NCBI GenBank assembly: GCA_036386515.1
Contig: DASVVO010000086.1
Span: 37,906 to 101,905, forward strand
Length of the DNA stretch: 64,000 nt
Direction of reading: 5' to 3'
Source of the DNA: JAIVJZ01 sp036386515
GTDB lineage: Bacteria; Acidobacteriota; Blastocatellia; Pyrinomonadales; Pyrinomonadaceae
The position numbers were made by a program, and so were the translations under genes. The first letter of the stretch is position 1. The number at the start of each line of letters is the position of its first letter. The notes under the pieces are model-generated. The model saw nothing but the letters and a program-made list of their open reading frames with translations, searched no databases and was not told where the DNA came from. Below, in pieces: positions 36,101 through 42,892 of the stretch.

Positions 36101-36283
36101 CAGGTCTCGCTGCTGCGCGGCGAGGCGACCGATCTCGTCGGCAGCATCGAGCGTCGCGGCTTGCTCGCCAAAGCCCCGCAGCGCGGCATCGAAGGCACTG
36201 CTGCGTCCGCCCTCGGCGGTAAGACCAACTTCGCCCATCCCTTCTTCTGGGCGCCCTTCATCCTGATCGGCAACTGGCGATAG
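33200..36283 (+). CDS. Exported TPR-CHAT domain protein (putative caspase-like protease)
   Basis: A 1027-residue multidomain protein. A signal segment (around residues 26-55, ASLALLLCFFIMSGG) is followed by a PPC-like beta-sandwich (about 60-160, VRELFAGQMHTYRLTLNSGQ), at least seven TPR units (about 175-510, such as YALNHIGLVYHSLGE), a helical linker, and a C-terminal CHAT domain (about 660-1020). The CHAT catalytic dyad is intact: His856 (VHIASHFA) and Cys900 (LSACDTATGG). The start could also be ATG 33275, giving a cleaner signal peptide. The target of the protease is unknown; no obvious substrate gene is adjacent. Confidence 0.88.
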   Translation: MPDDNSPIPLERKSAKNSSPCARRLMAAPRRAASLALLLCFFIMSGGGDIPSRVSAQQAGAPPLVRELFAGQMHTYRLTLNSGQFIRAVFDQRGLDVEVALMDAGGRELLRVNNPVGAWGPEPVFFEVVEGGRYTLVVRPSKANAPPGRYALMLDTRAATAADRRSLPAERVFAEGTNLLLAHNADAYRGAIGKYEESLRLFRAAHDRRGEITTLDTIGSLKAALGEGQNALAYFDEALPLLRAAGDREGEARVLRSIAQVYFALGNKEKSLENFQSSEQLSRSAGDERTAGYALVNMGLVRVEMTERREALADFQGALALLRGAADRRGEAYALNHIGLVYHSLGEPAQARRSHDEVVALIQNLDDCVELAPALSNLAWDSLESGDKQKAIDYLNQAFILQQSLGDLPGQATTLNNLGFVYHSFGDRPRSLSYLRQALTLFRELEDKGGEGDASGNLMYALRGGGKLNAAIFFGKRAVNAYQEARASLPAQDSMTQRSFIKSKEVAYRELADLLVTQGRLVEAQQVLGMLKEQEYQDYVRRSGEDTGGAPKQATLTPAERSAENSQELFAGQLALRGRERGILISKQGRTPAEEKQLAALETGLQASGQAFQIFLDRLGDELGNTKQATRVNDLRESQALMEDLRELGSGAVALYTIVGAEKYRVVLVTPDVQQTAEYAIKAADLERKVLAFREVLQNPRQDPRPLAAELYKIIVGPIAKDLTDAQAETLMWSLDGVLRYVPVAALYDGERYLVERFRNTVFTPASNSRLKDQPSAKWSGLGLGVSKAQSGFSALPGVPEELRGIIGEGETAAAAADSGGGSALVGKVFLDDAFTEESFRAALRQRFPVVHIASHFAVQPGNETDSFLLLGDGNRLPVSKIRSGVNMFGGVELLTLSACDTATGGTGADGKEVESFAVHAQRQGAKSVMASLWPVADASTKQLMQSFYRIRNAQPGMLKAEALRRAQVSLLRGEATDLVGSIERRGLLAKAPQRGIEGTAASALGGKTNFAHPFFWAPFILIGNWR

Positions 36284-36293
36284 GCCGCCCGGC

Positions 36294-36376
36294 GATCAAC
36301 CGCAAGCGCGACACGAAAGCCGCCTTCAGTCTCATCGGACTGAGGGCGGCTTTTGTGACGCGCTTGCGGTTTGATC
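36294..36376. terminator. Bidirectional hairpin between convergent genes
   Basis: The outer arms ATCAACCGCAAGCGCG and CGCGCTTGCGGTTTGAT, and an inner stem of AAAGCCGCC plus TTCAGTC with their complements, form one long hairpin. It follows the CHAT gene and also lies after the stop of the minus-strand M1 homologue, so it can end transcripts from both sides. Confidence 0.75.
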
Positions 36377-36385
36377 GTGTTCGGG

Positions 36386-38434
36386 CTAGTTGCTCGAAGC
36401 CTGTTGCTGGGTCGCGGCGCGCGGGTCGTAGGGCGTGGCGAGGAAGCCCTTGGCGACGGTCTGCGCGTTGTCGTAGTTGATGCCGGTCTCGACGGCCTTG
36501 TTGTACTCGGTCGTGGCGCGGGCGCGGTCGCCCTTGGCATCGTAGGCGTTGCCGCGTTTGATGTGCGCCCAGACCTCGATCCACGAAGGCTTGCCGTTGC
36601 CGTTCAAGGCGGCGTTGAAATTGTCGAGCGCGGGATCGTAGTTGCGCTGTTCGAGATAGATCAGGCCGAGATTGTAGTAGACCCACGAGTTCGACTTGTC
36701 GAGCTTGAGCGCTTCTTCGAGTTGCCGCTGCGCTTCGGCATACTGGCCTTCGCGGTAGAGTTCGATGCCGCGCCGCGCGACGACCGAGACGCGCAGGTCT
36801 TCCGAGAGGCGCAGGATTTTGTTGTTCGGATCGACGATGACTTCGAGCGGCGCGCCCTGCGACTCGAAATCGAAGTCCTCGCTTTTCTCGTCGATGCGCA
36901 CGGTCGTGACCTGATTCTGGTTGTCGCCCTCGGCGCGCAGCATCACCTCGACGGGCATGCGCAAGCCCTCGAAGTTTTGCTTGACCGTGCCGCGCGCGCG
37001 AAACTTGTTGGTGCGCGTGCGGATGATCTGGTAGTCAACCGTAAATTCCGGGACGCCCGTGCCTTCCACCCAGCGCGCGAAGAAGTAGCGCATGTTCGTG
37101 CCCACCTCTTTCGAAGCGAGCCGTTCGAAGTCGTCAATCGAAACGCTCTTGCCGCGATACTGCTCGAAGAGGGCGCGCAAAACCTGGTCGAACTTCTCAC
37201 GGCCTAGCGTTTCGCGCAGCATCCTGAAGACCATCGCGCCCTTGTAGAAAACGATCGACTGATATTGCGGCGAGGTGTCGTCAAGCTGCGACGGCGCGCG
37301 CAAAATCGAGGCCGACTGTTCGAACATCAGGGCGCGCTCCTGCATGTCGCGCTGCGTCGCGTCGAGCTGCGCGCCCGTCATGGACGACTCGCGCAGGGCG
37401 AACGCGCTCCACTCGGCGAGACCTTGCGAGAGCCACGCATCGTCGAAAGATTTGAGCGCGACCGTGAAGCCCCACCACTGGTAAGCGGCCTCGCGCTGCA
37501 AGCGTTCCTCTTTGGCCGTGCGCGCCGGGTCGAAGAAACTGGCCGACAGGAATTGCATGCCCGGCGCGGCGTAAGCCTCCAAGCTCTCGTCGTCGATCTG
37601 CGCGATGGTGTAGCGCGTGCCGAAGGCGGGCGCGCCGTACTGCTTCGTGTAGAACTGCAACGCCTGGCCGAACACCTCGCCGAAACGCTCCACGCGCGCC
37701 TCGTTCCCCGGCTGCACGAAGAACTGCAACTCGTAACCGCCGATGCGCAACGTCCGCGTCACGTAGCGACCGGCGGCGATGTTGCCGATGAGCGCGGGCT
37801 GGCGATGAACGAAGCGATAACGCGTGGTGCCCGCCGCGCCGGAGGTTTGCGTCGGCGGCTCGTCGCTCGAACCGGCCACCTGGAAGCCGGTCGGGACGAC
37901 GACGGTGATGTCGGCGGTGGCGCGGTCGGCCGCGTAGTCGTGGAAGGGAAACCAGCGCGCGGCATACAGCAGATAAGAGCCTTCGTTGCCCACGTAGGCC
38001 AGGCGGCGCGTGACGAGCGGCCCGCCCTCGGCCGAGACAAGCGCGCCCGACCAGCGGAAGCGCAGCGTTACCGGCGTGTTCGCCTGCAACACTTCGCCGA
38101 GGTCAATGCGCACGTTCGGGCCGATGGATTCCAAGCCCGCCGGGTCTTGCACGAAGTTCGTCAGCGGCTTCCCGTTGCGCTCGATGCTCTCAACCTTGAG
38201 CGCGCCGTTCAGTTCGAAGACGACGGAGCGCGTGGTATCGAGCAGGGTGAAGGTCACGTCGGCGTTGGCGCGCAGGATGTGCTCGGCGGGGCGGAGTTCG
38301 GCCTCGATGCGATAGTTGGTCACGTCGTAACGCGTGCCGCCGCGCGGCTGTGCGGCGGCGGTGGAGGCGAACGCGGCGAAAATCGTGAAGACGAGCGCAG
38401 CGGCGGCGGAAAAGCGCGATAGGGAGTTTGACAT
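36386..38434 (-). CDS. M1 aminopeptidase-like protein without zinc ligands, with TPRs
   Basis: A 682-residue exported protein: signal peptide (1-28, FSAAAALVFTIFAAFASTAAAQ), an N-terminal M1-type beta domain, an M1 catalytic-like domain, and TPR repeats at about 555-660. The HEXXH zinc motif is replaced by REAAY (314-318) before the conserved QWWG, and the third ligand, expected 19 residues on, is Gln337 (WLSQGLAEW). All three zinc ligands are therefore lost while the fold appears conserved, so it is probably a pseudo-peptidase with a binding role. ATG 38434 gives the signal peptide. Convergent with the TPR-CHAT gene. Confidence 0.9.
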   Translation of the reverse strand: MSNSLSRFSAAAALVFTIFAAFASTAAAQPRGGTRYDVTNYRIEAELRPAEHILRANADVTFTLLDTTRSVVFELNGALKVESIERNGKPLTNFVQDPAGLESIGPNVRIDLGEVLQANTPVTLRFRWSGALVSAEGGPLVTRRLAYVGNEGSYLLYAARWFPFHDYAADRATADITVVVPTGFQVAGSSDEPPTQTSGAAGTTRYRFVHRQPALIGNIAAGRYVTRTLRIGGYELQFFVQPGNEARVERFGEVFGQALQFYTKQYGAPAFGTRYTIAQIDDESLEAYAAPGMQFLSASFFDPARTAKEERLQREAAYQWWGFTVALKSFDDAWLSQGLAEWSAFALRESSMTGAQLDATQRDMQERALMFEQSASILRAPSQLDDTSPQYQSIVFYKGAMVFRMLRETLGREKFDQVLRALFEQYRGKSVSIDDFERLASKEVGTNMRYFFARWVEGTGVPEFTVDYQIIRTRTNKFRARGTVKQNFEGLRMPVEVMLRAEGDNQNQVTTVRIDEKSEDFDFESQGAPLEVIVDPNNKILRLSEDLRVSVVARRGIELYREGQYAEAQRQLEEALKLDKSNSWVYYNLGLIYLEQRNYDPALDNFNAALNGNGKPSWIEVWAHIKRGNAYDAKGDRARATTEYNKAVETGINYDNAQTVAKGFLATPYDPRAATQQQASSN

Positions 38435-38872
38435 AGAATCTCTCTCTGGACGGACGGCTCTTAAACTTAACTTTGCGGGCAATTATACATACGGCCGCGC
38501 CGGAAGCTGACGAACGCGCGGGGCGGACGGCTCACGGCCGCCGCGCGGGCGAAACACCTTCTCAAAGCAATATTCTGCGGCACGGCAAGGTTTTAGATGT
38601 GCGGGAAGCGTGCAGAAGTTGGCTGCCGGTGAGGGGAATAAAAGCTCATTACGCACGCCCGCCCGGCCGCCGCTCCGGCCAAATCGACGGCCGCCGCACG
38701 ACTTCGCCCGGCCGTGACGAATTGTGCATATTTCGTGCTCAACTTGACACCGCACGGCACGCGCCTTCATGCTCTCGCTCCGGCAATCAAATCCGACACG
38801 CGAGAGGACAATGCTCGCGGCCGCCGCGCCCTGCTTCGGGACGTTCGGGCGCGTCGCAGCCGAAACTTTTTC
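38435..38872. other. 438-bp intergenic region between divergent genes
   Basis: It holds a TATAAT on the minus strand (38482-38487) for the M1 homologue and an isolated TTGACA on the plus strand at 38744-38749 without a convincing -10. The frame of the thioesterase stays open upstream to 38714, but these codons do not match the family. No heptamer array is present. Confidence 0.45.
38482..38487 (-). promoter_or_regulatory. Putative -10 of the M1-homologue promoter
   Basis: TATAAT on the minus strand, about 48 bp before ATG 38434. The -35 region is poor. Confidence 0.35.
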
Positions 38873-39283
38873 ATGGAATATACCGACCCGGCCATCCGCC
38901 TCACGCTCCTGCCGCGCGATACCAATCCGCAGGGCACGATCTTCGGCGGCATCATTCTCAGCTACATCGACATCGCGGGCGCGGTCGAAGCGCACCGGCG
39001 CACGCAGATCGAGCGGTTCGTCACGGTGGCGATGCGCGAAGTCATCTTCCACCAGCCCGTCTTCGTCGGCGACCTCGTCAGCTTCTACGCCAGCACCGTG
39101 CGCATCGGCACCACCTCGATCACCATCCGCGTCATCGTCGAAGCCGAACGCTACGGCGGCACCTCCGAACGCATCAAGGTGACGGAGGCCGAAGTGGTCT
39201 ACGTGGCGGTGGACGCCAACCGGCGCAAGATGCGGATACCGGAAAACGTCAAAGAAATGTTCGATAATTTGGCGAGCGAATAA
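38873..39283 (+). CDS. Acyl-CoA thioesterase (hot-dog, YciA-like)
   Basis: A 136-residue single hot-dog protein that should hydrolyse acyl-CoA thioesters. The N-terminus ends in TLLPRDTNPQGTIFGGIILSYIDIAGAVEA, the typical segment with the catalytic Asn/Asp region and FGG. The rest, FVTVAMREVIFHQPVFVGDLVSFYASTVRIGTTSITIRV, is the conserved second half. ATG 38873 (MEYTDPAIRLTLLPRD) matches the family start. A second, broken copy of its 3' part lies at 42016-42177, on the other side of the kinase gene. Confidence 0.9.
   Translation: MEYTDPAIRLTLLPRDTNPQGTIFGGIILSYIDIAGAVEAHRRTQIERFVTVAMREVIFHQPVFVGDLVSFYASTVRIGTTSITIRVIVEAERYGGTSERIKVTEAEVVYVAVDANRRKMRIPENVKEMFDNLASE
39174..39235 (+). repeat. 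Direct repeat copy A (within the thioesterase gene)
   Basis: 62 bp that recur at 42056-42117 with the first 25 and last 20 bases nearly identical and a diverged centre. It is the 3' part of the intact thioesterase gene. Confidence 0.85.
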
Positions 39284-39365
39284 CCAGTTCTGACAGGTTT
39301 TTATAGCCGGAGGTACGCGAGCGGTACGCAAGAATTTGGCGCGAGGATGGTGCCCGATTTCGGGG

Positions 39366-41831
39366 TTACTGTGGGAGTCCGACTTTGCGCATGAGTTCGG
39401 CGAAGCGTGGGTCTGAGCGAAGATTATTCAATTTCGGGTCGATTTTCAGAAACACCATTTTCGGATCGCGTTGCTGATAACCTTGATCCAACCATTCAAA
39501 CGTTTTGTCGCGCTCGTCCAGGCCGTTATAAATCAGCGCGATGTGGTACGGCGGAACGAAACGCACTTTTGACAGTTCCAATAATCTTTCAAGCACGACG
39601 CGCGCCTCAACGCGTTGGCCTGATTTCGCCAGAGCGTAACCCTCGTTAACGTCTGACATGGTTTCGTTGGGCGCAAGTGCTTTCGCCCGATGCGCCTCGG
39701 CGATGGCTTCCCGGTACATTCCTTTCTCGTTATAAGCGCTGGCAGCGAAGATATGAGGGAAATAAAAATTCGGGTCGAGGTCGGCCGTCTTCTGCAATCT
39801 GTCTAACGCTTCATCGGTTCGTCCGGCATGTAACAAAAACTGTCCTTCGAGCGCGCCGGCAAATGAAGAAAGCGGGTCGAGTTCTCTGGCGCGTTTTATT
39901 TCTGCGAGTGCTTCGGCGTGTCGTCCCGTGTTGGAAAGTAAGTGCGCGTAAAACACGCGGGTGATGGGGCTGTTCGGATCAAGTTCTAAGGCTCGCCGGT
40001 TTTGATTTTCGGCTTCGTTCCAATTCCAATCGTAAAAAAACGCGGTCACTGCGAGAGTGGAATGGGCTTCGGCCAGAGCATCGTCAAGTTCGATGGCCTT
40101 TTGCGCCGCCGCTTTGGCTTTCGGCAAAGTCTCAGCCGGATTCATTTCGCCGCCGAGCGTGAGCGACCGGTATGCCTGAGAGAGTCCGACATAGGCGAGC
40201 GCATAGTTCGGGTCAAGCCGAATTGCCTCCTGGAGATATACAATGCCCTTATATACTTCCGGCGGTGTGATTTTGAAGACGTGATAACGTCCTTTGAGAT
40301 AAAGCTGATAGGCTTCCGCGTTGTCCGTGTAGTTTCTCACCACCTTTTGCTCGTCTGCTCTCGATAATCGCGCGCGCAATTTCTGCGAGACATCGCGCGC
40401 AATCTCGCTCTGCAAGATTACCAAGTCCGCCAGTTTGCGATGGTACTGCTCGCCCCACAGCTGATTACCGTTGCGCCCATCGACCAGCGCTAAGTACAGT
40501 GTCAAATCATTGCCGCGTTGAACAAATCGCCCGGTCAAGAGTGATTGCACGGACAACTCGGAAGCGATGGTTTCCGGCTTCATCTCTTTGCCTTTGTAGC
40601 GAAACACGGAACTGCGAGCTTTGACTGATAAAAGAGGTAGTTGAGAGATGCTGTTAATGAGCGTTTCGGTCATCCCGTCCGACAGATGCTCGACCTCGCT
40701 ATTGCCGCTCTCGTTAATAAACGGCAGGACAGCGATCGATTCGATGTCCCTCAACTGTGACGAGCGACCGGCAATAAACCGGTAGCCCCAGACCACGCCG
40801 GCGACCAATAAAACTCCTAAGGCAATGGCGAAACCGAGTTTGTAGGTTCGGATTGCGCCGGCAACCTCGTCGCTCCTCCGAGTCGGACGAGCCGTGAGGA
40901 TTTGCGTGGCGTGTTCATGCTGTGTGTTGTTTGGCGCCGGCGTGCGCTCGACTTCATCCTGAGTCTCAAGTTTTTTTAGCAACCGTCGAAGGTCAACCAG
41001 CAGGTCTTTGGCGGTTTGATAACGCTCTTCGCGGTCTTTCGCTAAACTTTTGCCGACTATTCTTTCAAGTTCCGCCGGAATGTTTTGATTGAAATGGCTC
41101 AACGGCGGAGGCTCGGATTTCAAGATGGCGGCAATCATATCGCTCGCCGTCCCGCCTGCAAACGTTCGGCTCCCCGTCAGCATTTCATGCCACACCACGC
41201 CCAAACTAAAAATATCTGTTCGCGCATCAACCTCTTGCCCTCTGGCCTGTTCCGGCGACATGTATGCGACAGTTCCAATCACCGCGCCGGGCTGCGTCAG
41301 TCCCAGGGCGAAGGTCGTGGCTTGCGTGTCGCCGGGCGCCGCGCCTCGCTGCTCGACCAGTTTCGCCAAACCGAAATCCAACACTTTCACCAGGCCGTCT
41401 TCGCGCAGCATGATGTTTTCCGGCTTCAAGTCGCGATGCACAATACCGCTTCCATGCGCGGCATTGAGCGCAGAGGCGATTTGGATGACGATATCAAGTA
41501 TCTGTTCAATCTCTAATCGCCCCGTTCGCAACTTCTGGCGCAGCGTCTCGCCTTCAATGAGTTCCGTAGCGATAAAGTGCGTGTCGCCGTCCGTTCCTAT
41601 TTCATGGATGGTAATAATGTTCGGATGATTTAAGGCCGAGACGGCTCTCGCTTCCTGCTCAAAACGGCGTAGATGTTCGCGGCTATCAATAAAGCTATCG
41701 GGTAGAACTTTGAGCGCGATTTTGCGCTTGAGCCGTGAGTCGTAAGCTAAATACACTTCGCCCATGCCGCCCATGCCGAGGAGCGAGCAGATTTCGTAGC
41801 GTCCGAGTTGTGTACCTGTGGTGAGAGGCAT
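39366..41831 (-). CDS. Membrane serine/threonine protein kinase with TolB/FlgO-like and TPR domains
   Basis: An 821-residue Hanks-type kinase. The kinase domain (about 12-275) has the glycine loop GMGGMGEV, Lys41 (IALKVL), catalytic HRDLKPENIM and DFG, so it should be active. A single TM helix (about 331-353) is followed by a FlgO/TolB-N-like segment (SIAVLPFINESGNSEVEHLSDGM), then TPR repeats to the end (for example AYVGLSQAYRSL). This domain order is very common in Acidobacteriota. Sampled GC is near 50 percent against about 65 percent in neighbours, and the gene lies between two thioesterase-like segments, suggesting it was acquired or inserted. Confidence 0.93.
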   Translation of the reverse strand: MPLTTGTQLGRYEICSLLGMGGMGEVYLAYDSRLKRKIALKVLPDSFIDSREHLRRFEQEARAVSALNHPNIITIHEIGTDGDTHFIATELIEGETLRQKLRTGRLEIEQILDIVIQIASALNAAHGSGIVHRDLKPENIMLREDGLVKVLDFGLAKLVEQRGAAPGDTQATTFALGLTQPGAVIGTVAYMSPEQARGQEVDARTDIFSLGVVWHEMLTGSRTFAGGTASDMIAAILKSEPPPLSHFNQNIPAELERIVGKSLAKDREERYQTAKDLLVDLRRLLKKLETQDEVERTPAPNNTQHEHATQILTARPTRRSDEVAGAIRTYKLGFAIALGVLLVAGVVWGYRFIAGRSSQLRDIESIAVLPFINESGNSEVEHLSDGMTETLINSISQLPLLSVKARSSVFRYKGKEMKPETIASELSVQSLLTGRFVQRGNDLTLYLALVDGRNGNQLWGEQYHRKLADLVILQSEIARDVSQKLRARLSRADEQKVVRNYTDNAEAYQLYLKGRYHVFKITPPEVYKGIVYLQEAIRLDPNYALAYVGLSQAYRSLTLGGEMNPAETLPKAKAAAQKAIELDDALAEAHSTLAVTAFFYDWNWNEAENQNRRALELDPNSPITRVFYAHLLSNTGRHAEALAEIKRARELDPLSSFAGALEGQFLLHAGRTDEALDRLQKTADLDPNFYFPHIFAASAYNEKGMYREAIAEAHRAKALAPNETMSDVNEGYALAKSGQRVEARVVLERLLELSKVRFVPPYHIALIYNGLDERDKTFEWLDQGYQQRDPKMVFLKIDPKLNNLRSDPRFAELMRKVGLPQ

Positions 41832-42015
41832 CTTTCTGACGAGGAGCTATGAGTTTCTTCTAGCAAGGAGTTATGAGTTTCGGCGCGGGGCAGCACACTA
41901 TGAGAACTAGAAGGTTGGCACATTCTATCCCCATTCGGTTGCATCCGCCAGAATAATCCGCCGCAGACACAAAAACGAAGGTCAAATGTTATGGAGAGTG
42001 CAGCTCAACTATTGA
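41832..42015 (-). other. Leader of the kinase gene with a duplicated 16-bp motif
   Basis: Two copies of AGGAG-C/T-TATGAGTTTC at about 41841-41857 and 41865-41881 lie directly before the kinase start. The rest is AT-richer than the genome average, like the kinase gene. I see no clear promoter. Confidence 0.5.
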
Positions 42016-42177
42016 ATCGCCGAAGCCAAACGCAAAAGCGAAATCTCCGTGCGCCTCAAGGTGACGGAGGCCGAAGTGGTTTGTGTTTCCGTGGGTACCA
42101 ACCGGCGCAAGATGCGGCTCAACCGCGACCTCGTCCATGGCGACACCTCCGGCATCGAGCAACATGAGACTTCCTGA
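42016..42177 (+). pseudogene. Remnant of an acyl-CoA thioesterase gene
   Basis: A 53-codon open remnant, closed upstream by an in-frame TGA, reads AEAKRKSEISVRLKVTEAEVV followed by CVSVGTNRRKMRLNRD and a stop. The KVTEAEVV and NRRKMR blocks match the C-terminal part of the thioesterase at 38873-39283 in the same order and spacing. The front three quarters of the gene, including the active site, are missing, so no functional enzyme can be made. It points to an ancient duplication split by the kinase gene, or to a residual tandem copy. Confidence 0.8.
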
Positions 42178-42264
42178 ACCCTTCCGGCGCGGGTTGCGGC
42201 CACGGCGCGCTCGCGTTACGGCGGGGTCGTGGCCGTCGGCGGCGTGTCGATAGATCAGGTTGGA

Positions 42265-42765
42265 TCAGTTCAGGCGCGCTTGCAGGCGGCGCAGGGCTTT
42301 GGTGGCCTGCGTGAAGTTGGGCGCTTGTTGGAGGGCGAGGCCGTAGTGGCGGGCGGCGAGCAGGAGGCGGCCGCGCTGCTCGTAAACGCGCCCCAGATTG
42401 AAATGCGGGAAAGCATAGGACTCGTAGCGCGACGCTTCGAGGGCGCGTTTGAACCAGCGCACGCAGTTGTAGAGATCGCCTTTGGCGATGAGGTAGCTGC
42501 CGATGTCGTTGTAGGGATTGCCGAAGGTGGGGTCGAGGCGGATGGCGGCGAGACAGGCATCGATCGCCTCATCGTAGCGTTGCTGAAAACTGTAGACCCA
42601 GCCGAGAAAGGTATGCGCTTCGGCGGTCGGGTAAGCGGCGATTGAGCGACGGTAGAGTTCGATGGCCTCGCCGTAGGCCGAGGCCTGCTGCGCCTCATAC
42701 GCGCGCCGGAACAACTCCACGGCCTCGCGCCTCGCCTCGCTGGAAATGTGCTCCTCGTCGAACAT
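42265..42765 (-). CDS. Small TPR protein
   Basis: A 166-residue cytosolic protein consisting of tetratricopeptide repeats: about four units, including AVELFRRAYEAQQASAYGEAIELYRRSIAAYP, AHTFLGWVYSFQQRYDEAIDACLAAIRLDP, PYNDIGSYLIAKGDLYNCVRWFKRALEA and PHFNLGRVYEQRGRLLLAARHYGLALQQAP. The fold is a protein-binding superhelix. No catalytic domain is attached and I cannot name the partner. ATG 42765 gives MFDEEHISSEARREAV. It follows the 5'-nucleotidase gene on the same strand across a heptamer array. Confidence 0.85.
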   Translation of the reverse strand: MFDEEHISSEARREAVELFRRAYEAQQASAYGEAIELYRRSIAAYPTAEAHTFLGWVYSFQQRYDEAIDACLAAIRLDPTFGNPYNDIGSYLIAKGDLYNCVRWFKRALEASRYESYAFPHFNLGRVYEQRGRLLLAARHYGLALQQAPNFTQATKALRRLQARLN

Positions 42766-42774
42766 GATAAAGCC

Positions 42775-42890
42775 GTGACAGGCGACGGGTGACAGGTGAC
42801 AGGTAACAGGTGACGGGTGACGGGTGACGGGTGACGAGATGAAGACAAGTTTTTTGCTTTAACCTGTCACCTGTCACTTGTCACCCGTCA
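42775..42890. repeat. Inverted heptamer array, GGTGACA/GGTGACG family
   Basis: GGTGACA, GGTAACA and GGTGACG heptamers at about 42775-42838, a loop, then inverted CTGTCAC and CCGTCAC units to about 42890. Located between the 5'-nucleotidase and the TPR gene. Confidence 0.9.
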
Positions 42891-42892
42891 CT

